Source: Pelargonium nanum
Taxonomy: Eukaryota > Streptophyta > Magnoliopsida > Geraniales > Geraniaceae
Direction: 5' to 3'
DNA length: 62,584 nt
Assembly (NCBI GenBank): GCA_036897485.1
Contig: JAYMTF010000053.1
Coordinates: forward strand, 1-62,584
Part shown: positions 37,925 to 49,634 of the stretch, piece by piece
How the letters are laid out: every line of letters begins with the position of its first letter
Position numbering within the stretch: position 1 is the stretch's first letter
Position numbers and translations under genes: made by a program
Notes under the pieces: model-generated
What the model saw: the letters and a program-made list of their open reading frames with translations, nothing else
Database searches by the model: none
Told to the model about the DNA's origin: nothing

Positions 37925-38880
37925 TAGAATCCACGAAATTGGGTTTAAAAGTAAAAGAGCGCGTTATCATATAGACACTACTACACCTGGTCAAGTCTAG
38001 CTTATTAATCTAAAACAATGATATGTGAAGATAGCTATTAACTGTTAACAGTTATATTAACCTGGAAGTAATAGAGATACAAAAAGTAGATTCCATTCCA
38101 AGGGACCGGTCTAGATAAACTAGAGAAAAGAGTCTTAATGTCCCCACTCAATAGGAATACTCGTGAGTTTATAGAGCTTTCGCTTGATCCTTTTTATAAT
38201 CTATAATATATTACGACTTTGCACGTAACAAAAAAGAGTTAATACAGGAACCTGTTATGAAAAAAAGTAGCTTGAATTAAATATGCCAATATAGCTATCC
38301 TAACTGAAATGAAAGCCTTATCCATGAATATAATAAAAATTTGAATTAGAGACCAGCTAAAACAAAGGGTTATACGACATCCCATGTGGTTTTGAGTATT
38401 CCGAATGGGTATTGTAACCGCTGTATGTAGGGTCTTCAGAAAACAAAAAGGAAATTCTATATAGATAATTGTCCTGAGTCAGTCTTTTGGGTTTTAAAAT
38501 TATTTAAACATAAGATACTAGAATCCTACATTTCTCATTCAAACTATACTTAAAAAAGGGAGTATCGCTTAGATAGAAATACTTATATAGCTAAGAAAGG
38601 CTAAGGTATTGGCTTATAGGGGATTGCAAAGTTTTCGGATATAATATAGCTTCAGGGAAAGCTAGAATTGCGGGGTACATAATTGCTAACAGCAAGAAGG
38701 AGCTCTTTTTATAGTTTAAATATGACTGAAAAATCCGAATTTCGAGGGGGTCTTATCCTCCACATTTAGGATCTATTTATTATTCACACATATATAAACG
38801 GGATTTATCCGGTAAAAAACCTACATGGTATATCTCTTAGATAACTCCTTGGTAAATATAGAATTATTACAAAAGAATAG
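37925..38880. other. No gene recognised; possible small rRNA words
   Basis: CATGTGGTTT near 38387 followed by ATTCCGA resembles the conserved small-subunit rRNA core (CATGTGGTTTAATTCGA) with an insertion. The flanks agree only loosely, so it is not annotated as rRNA. The first ~150 bases might be more of the eroded cox1. Confidence 0.35.
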
Positions 38881-38958
38881 CTAGGAATCTTTAAGTTCAG
38901 TTCGGTAGAACGGGGTCTTTAAAAATAAAATCTTGATAGGTTCGACTACTATCCTAGT
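38881..38958 (+). tRNA. Degenerate tRNA-Trp-like locus
   Basis: AGTTCAGTTCGGTAGAACG (38894-38912) is the D-arm of organelle tRNA-Trp. It is followed by GGGTCTTTAAAA where trnW has GGGTCTCCAAAA, so the CCA anticodon reads TTA or similar and the 3' stem strand is lost. The T-arm GATAG/CTATC is perfect but closes a 9-base loop. CTAGGA at 38881 could pair with TCCTAG at 38952-38957 as an acceptor, but that overlaps the T-stem. It is probably a non-decoding or edited relative of trnW. Confidence 0.55.
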
Positions 38959-38959
38959 G

Positions 38960-40600
38960 CGATTTACTTCCTATTATGAAAAAATAATAATTGGAATTAG
39001 TCCCGGATTTCTTAGAAAGCCTAGCCTAAACCCCATGAATCTTAAAAAGGAACCTCTTACCTCGGAGTGGAAAATGACAAGAAATCCGTATTTATAAAAC
39101 TAGAAAATATTTGTAAAAGAGCCCTAATTATATCTCGAAAGGATTCTTGGTTACGTAAGGTTCCCTATTTCCTTTTCCTAAGTTCTATTTTTATCTCCAG
39201 AGGGGGTATTTGTTAGAGCGGTTAAAGCTAGAATTTATATTCATGTTGGGGTTAGCCTACCAAACCTCTTTGTTTCTGTGGAGACCCTTGAGTAGCCCTG
39301 GAGTTCCTAAATTAAAGTCTTTTTGACCTTTTATGAGTTTCGATCAACTAAGTTTAGCCCCTATTTATGTACTAATTCGATTCCTCTAGAATTCCCCTTA
39401 AGCAAAGAAAGCAGAAGGTACTTGAAGGGAAACATAGTAAATTCTTAATAGGCCCTGGACTCCTTTTATAGCGTATGGAAACAGCGCAAAAACCCCCTCC
39501 TTTATTGCTGGCGACTTTGCCCTTATAGTATTTTTTAAGATTTAGATTTTAATACCTCGGATAAAGTTTTAATTCCTTATTGTTCTCTTTCGAAATTCGG
39601 TCTGGAAACCTTTTATAGGAAGGGTTCTATTCTAAATCTCACCGTGTAGACTTTCTCCTTAATTTGGTATAGCTTTTTATCGGAGGATACCCCATAAGGG
39701 GAATCCTTAAATGAACCGGAGTGTCGTAATATGCCACCTTAAAACTCTAACTTCAGTATTATATTATAAACAACCTTCGGCCCCCTAATGGTAGTTCTTA
39801 AACTAAAATTCTGGAAGCATTTAAATAGAGGAAAAGCCCTTGTAATTAAAAATCTTTTTTCTAGTCTTTGTAACCAACCACGTACATACAGAAAAGCTTA
39901 AGTCTTAGCTGTAGTTAAAAACCCGCTAAAAAAGGTATTCTTATCGCTTTAACTAAGGGAAACCCTTCTATTTTATAATTCCGATACACTTTCATTCGGG
40001 TTCCTAGAAGCTCCTACTAAACTATACTTGTCTTTATAAAAATACTGCGGGGTTAGACCCCCTAAAAATATAAAAATAAGGAGACCTAAAAGATTACAAG
40101 ACAATCAAAACGCTACCTTGTGTAGCTAATTTACTAGAATTCCTGGAAAAGTACCTTATATTACATATTCAAGTTAGTAATTCCTTTCCGTTATACTTAA
40201 GTGTTTCCTATACTCCCAGAGGTTTCTTACTATTTTACTATCCGGAATTGTAAACTAACAGATGGAAAATACTTCTTAGATTGTGGACCCTTTTACTTAG
40301 TTATAATAATTCTTTCTAATTCTAGCTAAGCTAACTCCTTGTTAATTTGTCCCTATTTTGATAATAATTTCCTTTCGTTTTTTCTGTATATGATCTGTAT
40401 ATGAATTAAGGATAATTCTAGTTACACAGTTTTTAGAGAAAAAGGAGACTCATACCCGCCGCTTTGACTGACGCCTAATCACTTCCTTTTTGAGACCCGA
40501 TTTAACTGCACCTTGTGGGTATTACACTTACACCCGATTCAGACAAGAAAAGCAGGCTTTCATTCTATTTATTTACTTTTGTTCAATTAGGGATTTTATT
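38960..40600. other. No gene recognised
   Basis: AT-rich spacer with no supported RNA, frame or repeat. Confidence 0.5.
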
Positions 40601-41126
40601 CCTGTTCTATAACTTATAGCTCTTTCTTATTTGTTTTATACCTTTCTTTATTAGATTTATTAGAGCTATACCTTGTTTCTTAATACCTCAGCTATTAGCC
40701 TAGGCCCGGGTTTTCTTATTAGTCTTTGTACTACTTCTCTTTGCAGCTGTACCCGTCTTAGTAAGGGAGATACTTATCCTATGGGCTATACCCTTTTAGG
40801 AGCTAGACTTACACCATAACACCCACCCATTTCTTGCTCTTCTTTTATTTCTATTGACTTACCTGACTCTATTATTTATAATACCTCTCAAAGCTAGACT
40901 TTTATACTTCTTTTATTATAACCTAGAGCTAATAAGATTTAGAAACAGATTAAACAGATAACAACTATATTATTGTAACCTAGTAGGATTAGGATGTTGT
41001 TATGGGGCTTACGATTCCAGTTGTTGTTAAGGAGTAGCTGTTATATTATAAGGATAATACCTCATTGCTCTATGTTCTTATCGCTAGGGAGGCTGGGGCC
41101 TTAGTAGTATAGGAGCTAGTCAGGAG

Positions 41127-41372
41127 GTGTCCTTGAATTTCCCTTTTTGTGAAAGTTTAAGAGTAGGACTTTTGCAGCTATATGAGACTACTTTTTTCAA
41201 AATTCTAGACCGGCCCCATAAACAAAAACAGGTTGAGAGCTTTTGCAATTATATGAATCCTAAAATTTTAGAAATTTTGGGGTCTAAATTGAAGGCTTTA
41301 CAGAGGAGAAAGTCACTTTTTTGCATGTTCAAATTCCACCTACGAGAAAAGTCCTCAGACCCATTTTGTTAG
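41127..41372 (+). other. Unassigned 81-codon open frame
   Basis: A hydrophilic frame with a Lys/Arg-rich second half. I do not recognise it. Its length is within chance for this composition, but its amino-acid make-up is more protein-like than most frames here. No start signal or partner gene supports it. Confidence 0.15.
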
Positions 41373-43021
41373 TACAACTGACCCCGCTTTCGAAAAAAAA
41401 AGTAGTAGGCATATAACTGTGAAATGACTCAAACCCCTAGAATTTGTTAACTTTTTATTACGTATTATCAAAGAAATGGGAGCACACCGGTTTTAAATGA
41501 AGGTTATTGTAGCCTTTCTTATGTATCTTGTGTATAGGAATAGGGCAGTCTTCTAGTACAAGTGCCTAATAATAGTCAGTAATAGCAAGCCGAGCGCCCC
41601 CTTAGGTTTTGCTGTAGCAAGCGGAGACTCCTAGCAACCAAATTAGTAAAGCCGTCTGTGATATTGATCGCTGTCAAGGGCTGTCGAGTACCTAACTTTT
41701 CGTAAAATTCTAGGAAATAGCTTTAGCCTTTCCATACAAGCTTTTCAGACCTTATAGGTACACTAACACCGATGACTTCTTAATGTCTTAGTCTTGACTT
41801 GTTTCTTATCTTTCTTCTGAGCTATACCTCGCTAGGGGTCCTCGTAGCTATTGTCTTCATAGTCTTTGTACTTCTCCGTAACTCTAGCTTACTCTTATAA
41901 CTATACCAGACCAGGGGCTATAACAGTCTTAAGCGAGATACCTCTCCTATTGTTACTGACACGGTAGAAAATATAGAAACAAGAATTATATAGTAAAATT
42001 TGATGATAAACAGCTAAAACAAACACCTTACTTGGTATATAAACTAAAGATAAATGACATTCTAGATATAAACTTTGGTATTATTCTATTTAATATGTAA
42101 ACCTTTTTATGAGCTTTTACTGGAAAGTCTTAAAAAGAGTCTTGTTTTCCTGGTGTTAGTTTTCTAAAGGAGACTATAAAATGTCTTAAAACAGATGATA
42201 AAGTCTAATATGTACAAACAGCTTACTGGGTGGTCTAGCTTATGTTTTATGGCACGTAAATTGCCTTACAACTCGTTTTGGTATTACTACAATGAATCTG
42301 GATTTGTGTACTTACTTAGTTATATTTATTTGTAATTTGTTCCTTACTTAAGAGTCTCTTTCTTGCCCTACTTAACTTCGATTCGTAAAGGTTATCTGGC
42401 AGAGAGAGTTCCACTAGTATAACTTGGGTAACAACCTAAGAATGTTTAAAGGAAATTTATTAGTAGAATTAGGAAGAACAAGAAACTAAGTGTGTCACCG
42501 GTAAAGTCTCCTTACTTGGTCGATTACTCCTCTTATACCTATTGCTCTTTTCTAGAACTCTTTTACAATCTCCCGCTCTAGTAACCAATCCTCCCCCTTT
42601 TTCCGATCAATCTTTAGTTTCTTACAAGTCCCCCTTAGTAATTCTGAAGTACATAATTGCATGTCCTATTCCAAATCCCCTCCTGCTTAATTTACAGAAT
42701 ATGAAAATAGAATCCATAGCAGCTCAAAAGGTCTCTTTCTCTTGATCTCAGTGTCTATCTTTTAGGTAGGTCTAATTCAGTTTCTTTACTCTGTTATTAT
42801 AGGAACTCCCTTTCTAGCGCTCCCAAAATCCAGCCTTGTTCTACTATCAAGCGCTATTACCTTAAGTCCTTGTTCTCTCTATTCTAGCAGTCCGCTTTCG
42901 AGATTTCACTTGGTTCATTCCTAGGTTCCTATTGTCCTATATGGGTGGTTTAGCTCATTATTTTCTCTTGCTTGTGAAATGTTAGTCTGTTTTTGTCCTA
43001 TTTTCAAGCAATTCTATCGGT

Positions 43022-43094
43022 GAGGGGGCATCTAACAAAATGCAAAATAATACCCTTTCGTGAGTCATAGGTTAAAGTCCTGTGAATAGCCCTC
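43022..43094 (+). tRNA. Degenerate tRNA-like locus, possibly Glu(UUC)
   Basis: GAGGG at 43022 pairs with CCCTC at 43090-43094 as an acceptor. CCCTTTCGT contains TTC in a plausible anticodon position, and ATAGGTTAAAGTCCTGT is T-arm-like (loop TTAAAGT). The 5' GGGGGCATC also recalls organelle trnE. The D-arm is reduced and the anticodon stem does not pair. A loose motif-like sequence (AGATTTCACTTGG) lies near 42901. Confidence 0.4.
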
Positions 43095-43309
43095 AATATT
43101 ACCTTTTTCTTAGTCTTACTCAAATTATTCTTATGACTTACTTGCTTTTCTTCTTGTATTTCTTATTTTATTTACTTACCTTGGCTTAATGTCTTAACCT
43201 GCATATTCGTATTCTTTAGAGCTAGAGCCTGACCTTTCTTAAGAGTCTTTGTAATACTCTGTATTTGTATCTTAATCTTAGTAGCTTATACCACGGACTT
43301 GTCTTGATA

Positions 43310-43520
43310 CCTATTGTCTTCTTTATCTATAGTTAGTATTTATACAGTTATAGTTTTATAGTATATTCTATGGTATTCTATTAGTTTATATTGTATAGGA
43401 GTAATAGATACTAGATAGATACTTTGTTCTATTCTATTAGTTATTATATGTATTCTTAGCTTAGATAGTTATGTATATAAGTTAATAAAGGCTAAGTATA
43501 GAGATAGGAGCTTTATTCAC
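43310..43520. repeat. TAT/TAG-rich low-complexity tract
   Basis: About 200 bases of degenerate TATAGTTATAG, TATTCTATTAGT and TAGATAGATAC words, resembling the tract at 33108-33300. It lies between two copies of the Lys-rich repeat family. Confidence 0.5.
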
Positions 43521-43556
43521 TAGTTATAGTTAGTTTATTAACTGTAATAAGGGGTC

Positions 43557-43573
43557 TTAGGGGATTCCCCTAA
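43557..43573. repeat. 17-base perfect inverted repeat
   Basis: TTAGGGGA-T-TCCCCTAA, eight pairs with one central base. It directly follows the low-complexity tract. It could form a cruciform or transcript hairpin, but no T run follows. Confidence 0.55.
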
Positions 43574-43764
43574 ACATATAGGAGTTGTCTTAGTCTCTAC
43601 GGTATATGCCTCTTGTACTTTGCTTTTATCGTTATGGAGGATACAAACCTTATAAGTTTTAGGATAGAGTCCTTCTTACCGACTGTAGTGTAACGGAGGC
43701 AAGTACTAACTTGTAGTAGTATTTTAGGTATACTCACTTACGCTATAGGCACTAAAACTACTTC

Positions 43765-43986
43765 TTAATTCTTTTCTTTTATTTCTTCTTCTTGACTTAC
43801 TTGTTTCTTATTACTCTGTATCAGGATCTTAAGAATCTTAGGAGCTAGACCAGTCTTCTTAGCTGTACTACTCTTGACAATACCCGTAGCTATACCTGCT
43901 GCTTGCTTCTTAGTCTTATGCATAGCTGTCTTAGTCCTAAGAGCTCTGTTGTTAGTCTTTGCAGTACTCTTATTAAGGGCTAAGCT
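43765..43986 (-). CDS. Lys-rich open frame, best copy of the 41-48 kb repeat family
   Basis: On the minus strand this is an unbroken frame of 73 codons ending in TAA at 43767-43765. Its first ATG is at codon 22. About 20 percent of residues are Lys, with many Thr, Ala and Ser. Typical stretches are RTKTAMHKTKK and KSSTAKKTGLAPK, and the C-terminus is Glu/Lys-rich. The style recalls basic nucleic-acid-binding tails such as histone N-termini or H1, but I do not recognise a family. Codons favour T or G at the third position (AAG, ACT, GCT, GGT). The start is unclear and it may be only a repeat with coding-like bias. Confidence 0.25.
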   Translation of the reverse strand, partial: SLALNKSTAKTNNRALRTKTAMHKTKKQAAGIATGIVKSSTAKKTGLAPKILKILIQSNKKQVSQEEEIKEKN

Positions 43987-43994
43987 TTATATTT

Positions 43995-45395
43995 ATACTT
44001 TCGAATAAGCAGCAATGGGACCCTCGCGCATTTAAGTACCTTACCAGAGCATTCTTTCATATATTATTCGAGAAATGCACTTGGTGAAAGTGGGCGTTAC
44101 CGTGAAATCTGATTTTCCAGATTTAGTGATTGTAAAGATCTTACGGATCCTAGCCTAATTGGTATTGGGAGTAACCCCTTTTGTTGTAATTATATCAGGT
44201 ACAGGATTAAAGCAGGTGGCTTAATATTATAATTACCTCGTAACAAGAAGTTCAACCTTAAAACAAGTTTCATTTATAGCTATAACAGGACTAAGGCTGA
44301 AGATTTCATGACACAAGGAAACCTAATTTATTAACAAAGAAAAAGTAATATTGGATCCTGTTTAATTTGAGTGTGGTCTAATAATTAGATTTCATATAGA
44401 TCTACCATAAACTTTATTAGTAAACAATTTATAACCTTAAACAGAAAAACTAGGTATATTTTATATTAGAAATTCCTCAAAGCTTATTTTTAGTTTTCAT
44501 AGTTCTTAGGTATACGAAATACAGGATCCCCTAAAGCCAAGTAGAACAGATAGTAAATTTAGTTATATACCGGAATAAACTTATAAATAGATGATCAATT
44601 TTCCAATTTATAACCTCAAAAAAAGCGATACATAATTTTCTTAGTTGTGGGGGCCGATAAGACTCAATCAATCCTATAAGTAATCCCTATAAGTAATCAT
44701 CCCAGTTTATAGAGATTAAGGCAAGTTTTTTGATAGGCAAATAATCGGTCATAAAATCACTTAAAATAATAATTTATAATCGAAACTTAATCTTACTCCT
44801 GAAAGTCTGAACGTTTTAAGACAAGGGCAATTCTCCATTACTACAGCACTTTCCCTTAATGGAATTTTATAAAGCTCTATTTTTAGAGAGAGTATTCTAC
44901 GAAGCTGCTAATAACTTACTTTTGTTCTATAATTCCTCAGGATTCCGCTTCTTAATTTGAGGACTCCACTAAGTGGAATATAGTTTAGGGTAAAGCAAGA
45001 AATTATTTAATGTGTATTTGGTCGGATAAACTTCTCAAAAAGTAGTATTTTTGCTAAGGAGGTCTTTTTACTTTATATAATACTATTATATAGGGATATA
45101 GTAAGTGAAAAAATTACTTATTATAAAATCTTATAGCCTAAGACTGCGGAGCTTCCGTATAAAATATTCCGAATTATTTAAAATTAAAGCGATTAACTTT
45201 CTTATGAAAAGCTAGAGCTCAAGAAAATTAATATAAGTATTAATTTAAAGACTAGAAGCAAGTGACAAGATTCTAACCTTCGTTAGTCGTTTAAATCGGA
45301 TGATACTTTACCCAAAGTTAAGAAAAAGTTCTCCTTTTTTTATTCAAAGTGACTCAATCGCTATTCTTTGCCTACTAAAACTTTGTAAACTAATA
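43995..45395. other. No gene recognised; one orphan motif
   Basis: AT-rich. AAAATCACTTAAAATAAT at 44753-44770 fits the recurrent motif on the plus strand, but no convincing T-arm follows within 200 bases. CCTCGTAACAAGAAG near 44236 recalls the 3' end of small rRNA by about ten bases, without supporting flanks. Confidence 0.45.
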
Positions 45396-45462
45396 TTATT
45401 ATAGGATTTTGAACCAATGACATTTGCTAATTTGGTGGGTTGCTCTAATTAGAAAATAAATC
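45396..45462 (-). tRNA. Degenerate tRNA-like locus
   Basis: On the minus strand the sequence reads CTAATTAGAGCA (D-arm), then CCCACCAAATTAGCAAA with no stable anticodon stem, then GTCATTGG-TTCAAAA-TCCTAT, a T-arm close to that of trnM with an added A. Identity is unclear; CCA (Trp) appears in the anticodon zone. A motif copy lies upstream at 45509. Confidence 0.45.
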
Positions 45463-45508
45463 TAATTAAAATATATTTCCTTGAAAACCCTGTTTAATTA
45501 ATTTTCTA

Positions 45509-45527
45509 TTCTATTTAAGTAATTTAG
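45509..45527 (-). promoter_or_regulatory. AATCACTT motif upstream of tRNA-like locus
   Basis: On the minus strand this reads AAATTACTTAAATAGAA, with one change (TTACTT for TCACTT). It is about 119 bases upstream of the T-arm. Confidence 0.55.
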
Positions 45528-45529
45528 AC

Positions 45530-47020
45530 GCTATCATTTTTATATCTTATAATATATCAAAGTTAATTGTTTAGGTTTATGCCTAGTCGTGGTAAACGCT
45601 AAATACTACTAGAGGGTGATATCCCTGAAGGAAAGGAAGAATCCGTTTTTAATAGGTCCTAATTAAAGGGGACTCCACTTTAATTTCTTTGGGGAAGTTC
45701 GATATGAGAAGTCTATTTTAGGGTTTACTGGAAAGTTGCTTTTAAAGTTGGTTAATTATGTCACTAAAATTCTTCTAATTGTAAAGCTTTTCTTCTATTA
45801 AAGCAAATAGACTAAGCGCCTATTTATGAATTACGTAAAGGTGAATCTTTAATTAAGAGGTTAAAACACTCGTTTTGGATATTTGGTGTATTGCTTTCAC
45901 ATGGTTTGAGTTGACTCAGTCTTGTGTATGAGACTCCCTTAACTTAAGATCAAAGACAACAAAGAGGTCCCCGGGATCCCCCTAGGTAACTATACGTGTG
46001 TGCCTCTCAGGCTAAAAGGTTAGGCTATCTCTTATTATTTATCTAATATTGGACGTCTATTATTAATCCACTTTCACAGGAAATCTATGCCGGATTTCAA
46101 AACACATAATGAACAAAAGTAATATTCGTATTTATTAAGGGTTTTGCAAAGGGGCTTAAACCAGGATATTCTATTTCCTATTGAGGGGCCCCTTAGTCGT
46201 GTATAAGCTTATTAGGTATACATTCAAGAGGATGGACATATATGTCATATACAACAAGAATTACTATCCTCATAGTATAATCAAGGGATAACTCTATAAG
46301 GGGTCCCTTAATTACAGATTTGAGAGTACTTTTATAACTACCAATATAGTAAGATGCTAAATCGGGCTCTAGTAGACGCATAGGGATTCTTCTCAGGTAG
46401 AGCACTCATAAAAAGATACAAAAAAATGGGTTATAGACATCTAAAATCTTTGACTTGACTGAGCAATCGTATATTTATCAAACCAAGATAAACTTGGTTT
46501 TTGCCTGAATCTTACCTGTATTTTCTAGTGAAAGGTGGGCTTTCGTAGCCTCGCAGCTGGAGTTTACTTGTTGTTAGCTATCGAGAAGCATGAGTGTATT
46601 GTAGGTTTTTCATAATAGTCAGAAAAAGAAACTCCTTTGTAAGAGTATCTACTCTATTTATCTAACTTTTCGTTAATATTATAATAAGCTGAAACCCGGA
46701 TTTCGTTTAGTAGAGTTTTGCTTTATAATAGTTGTGTTATTATATTATGTTTTATTACTCTTGTTTGAGCAGAACTTTGCTTAGCTTTAGAAGAAGAATG
46801 GATTTGACTAGCTTCATGATCAATCTACAAGAAAGTAAAGAAATTGTTTTGTATATACGTACGACTACTAAGGGTTCTTAGGAATTCTAATTACTTAGAT
46901 AGAAATCCTTAATGGATTACTCCGACTTTGTCGCCTTAATTCCCTGTCTTTATTATTAATAACCCGGTTTAGAACCTCCTTAATAAATGCAAATAAACTT
47001 AAGGAAACCCTAGCCAGTTA
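45530..47020. other. No gene recognised
   Basis: AT-rich spacer. The 70-codon minus-strand frame at 46193-46405 has no recognisable features. Confidence 0.5.
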
Positions 47021-48175
47021 GACTTTGTTATTCTTTATAGCTGTCTTAGCTGCACTCTTCCTCTTTTGTTTGGGCTACACTACCTTTCTTATGAGTCTTA
47101 AGAGAAAGACCTTTCCTAGCTATATCTGTCTTATGAGATATAACTTTCCTCTTAATTTCATCTTAATACCAAGACCTGGAGCTAAACAAAGAAAACTCCC
47201 TTTCTTACTTATGAATACCCCCTTAGATACTACTCGACTTAAACAAAAACCCCTTTTTATAACTTTATAACTGACTTCTTTAGAAAACTAAATTAGGGCA
47301 TAGCAGAAGTCAAATTACCGGATCGTTAACTTAGTTTTGAATTTCCTGTCTTTAATAACTTTAATAATAAGAATATAACCCGGGTTACCTAAATTCATAA
47401 ATTTAAGAAAGGAAACTTTACCAATAAAACCCTGTCCAAAATGGATACTCTATAAGGCCACATAAACAGCATAATCTATAAGACTCCCAGGAAAACTCTA
47501 CCTTTACAATACAATATCAAGCTAACGCCAAACTGCATTTGCCTTTCCTTCTTTATCTTTCTTATATTTCTTATTTACCCTTTTATGAAACTACCCAGCT
47601 TGTCAAACTCCAGTCTAGTAACCTTAACTTACAGCTTTATTACTAGAATTTCCTTAAGGGACTTGCAATACAAATACGGAAACACCAAAAGAAAAGGCTT
47701 TAACTCCACTTCATTTACTGAAAACAAAGGAACACAAAAGCAATTGAGACAAGTAAACAAGTACCAAAGACAAAGACTCGTAATACAGGTACAATAGCAG
47801 GTATCAAGACTAACAAAGGTACAGACAGCTACAAGGAAAAGGGGGCAGTATAGCAGCTAAGAAAGCGGCTCTAACTAGTAGTTAAGGGTTTACTAAGAAT
47901 AGGGCTTCGCGCCTTGCTTGAAAGGAAGATGGGGTTAGCTATATATACCAGGCCGAGGCTTGTTTTGAAGTAATCCGAATCGCTGATATTATATAAGTGA
48001 TAGTTTATAGTAATAGTTCTTAGTGTATGCTTTCCAATGTAATAAGTAGTCAAAGTGTACTTTTTATATTTAATATATAATTCTGGTATTCGAATTAGTA
48101 CTAAAAACTCGTTATTTATGTACTTTAGATATTTCAACCAGGAAAAAATGGAGCTAAGTTAGGGTCTTTTTAGGA

Positions 48176-48260
48176 GTATCCTCTGGATTTGAACCTTCTG
48201 CGTTTTTAATAATTATGCCGGAATTTACTTTTATAAGAATCTCACAAGTCAAAGGCTCGC
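48176..48260 (-). tRNA. Degenerate tRNA-Gln-like locus
   Basis: The minus-strand 3' half GCAGAAGGTTCAAATCC followed by TACTCC (48176-48201) resembles the end of plant mitochondrial tRNA-Gln (GCAAAGGTTCGAATCC...TACTCC). The 5' strand TGGAGTA and a clear TTG anticodon loop are not found. A clean motif copy upstream supports a tRNA origin. Confidence 0.45.
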
Positions 48261-48294
48261 TTATTAGCTGCAGATATATAAAAGAGGTTCTTTA

Positions 48295-48312
48295 TTCTAT
48301 TTAAGTGATTTT
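48295..48312 (-). promoter_or_regulatory. AATCACTT motif upstream of tRNA-like locus
   Basis: On the minus strand this reads AAAATCACTTAAATAGAA, full consensus, about 125 bases upstream of the T-arm at 48187. Confidence 0.65.
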
Positions 48313-48314
48313 CT

Positions 48315-49440
48315 TACCGACTTCGACTCAGCAAGTTAAGGGTATGTAGGGGTCTCCTGTTTAACTGTTTGACCATGGGGGAGTTGAATAATTAAGGGGT
48401 GTTCGAATTTAAACTAAACTTTTATTTCAGTTGATATTGCTATACTTAAAGGGTTTTCTTGCTTTTGATAGAGAAACCCAGAAATTTTCTTTAACTTTGT
48501 TTTACAGAAAGGGATTCCGTAGAATACAACACAAAGGGGAGTAATCCATAAAAAATGTATTAAATTTCATACCAAACTAAGGACAATCCCGCCTTTATTT
48601 ATAGAACCTTTTTTTTAATATTGGCACAAGTCCTTATATCCTAAACTAAACCAATAAGTTATCCTTTTAGCACTGCTCTGTTACTAGACCTTATTCAGTC
48701 TTACCCGTCTTCAGCAAGTTGACACGCATTCTTTTCTCGAGCATGCCATAAAAATACAACCTATAAACTACCTGTGGCTATACGATTTAGTACTACTACA
48801 AATCTTGGTTCTAAATTTCATATACTAATTATTTGACCTGGCCGACTCATACAATAGTTCAGGTTAACCCTAAATGCTCCTTACAGGAAAAGATAAAAGC
48901 TTCGCTGTTTTGTTATAGACTCGGATTCCCCTTTAAATAGAAGTTTATACTTAATTTTTCAGAAACCCTTGGAACCTATCGAAGTCTTTATTAGAGGGTA
49001 TATACTCTACGGTAGCGGATAGAGATCCCTAGCTTGTATGACAAATAAGGAAAATGTAAATACGAAAAAGCACTTCAATAACAGAAGGATCAACAGCCAA
49101 AAACAAGACCTGACACTCTTCAGCTTTCTAGGCTCACAGGTTTATGCCTGACCACACAGTAGCATTATTCGAAACCTCTTCATTTTGTCTCATATCCAAA
49201 TGCACTAAGGTCTTAGTTAGGAGTTACTCTTAAACTTGTGCAAGCTAACCAAGTAAGTCATGAAAAGCTATATCTCCGTTATTACAGAATTTCCAAAACT
49301 ATCTATATAGGAATATCTATTGTTTTAGTACTCTACAGTGCCTTTGACATTTAAGTCTTAAAATAAAGCTCGATCTAATAAAGATTTCAAAGTTTTCAGA
49401 AGGTCATTTATACTGCCTCCCTCAGTGATTTCTTAGTCTT
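48315..49440. other. No gene recognised
   Basis: AT-rich spacer with no supported feature. Confidence 0.55.
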
Positions 49441-49449
49441 CTAAAAGTG

Positions 49450-49530
49450 TTGTCGTTAAGGGACTTGGACCTAAGGCACTTATAATTTACTTCAACTCGA
49501 CTGATTAATTCTTCTTGTCATTCATCCAGG
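49450..49530 (-). tRNA. Degenerate tRNA-like locus
   Basis: The minus strand has GCCTTAGGTCCAAGTCCCTTAACG at 49453-49476, a T loop of form GGTCCAAGTCC. The rest of the cloverleaf cannot be drawn with confidence. The clean motif copy at 49612 places it in the same series as the other loci. Confidence 0.35.
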
Positions 49531-49611
49531 TAAGAGCATATACTAGTTATTTACTCTATTCTATACTGGCTAGGTACAATTTATAGGTTTATAGATAGAA
49601 TTTCAAGTTCT

Positions 49612-49630
49612 TTCTATCTAAGTGATTTTG
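49612..49630 (-). promoter_or_regulatory. AATCACTT motif upstream of tRNA-like locus
   Basis: On the minus strand this reads CAAAATCACTTAGATAGAA, full consensus, about 167 bases upstream of the T-arm. Confidence 0.65.
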
Positions 49631-49634
49631 ATTC

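Larger units (their letters stand above)
40600..47880 (-). repeat. Dispersed family of Lys/Thr-coding, purine-asymmetric repeats
   Basis: Related pyrimidine-rich (plus) / purine-rich (minus) segments recur at about 40640-40860, 41790-41960, 43110-43320, 43760-43990 and 47035-47160, plus one inverted copy at 47735-47870. They share words such as AGTCTTTGTACTWCT and, on the minus strand, GGTATYAAGAC and AAGAAACAAGT. On the minus strand each reads in at least one frame as a Lys/Thr/Ala/Gly-rich peptide, interrupted by stops in all but the best copy. Codon use (AAG, ACT, GCT, GGT, AGT) differs from the surrounding DNA. Other sequence, including a tRNA-like locus at 43022, lies between the copies. 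Confidence 0.5.

Noticed and set aside
44230..44255. CTCGTAACAAG, like the 3' end of small-subunit rRNA
   Set aside because: About ten bases match, but the following anti-Shine-Dalgarno region and the preceding helix are absent.
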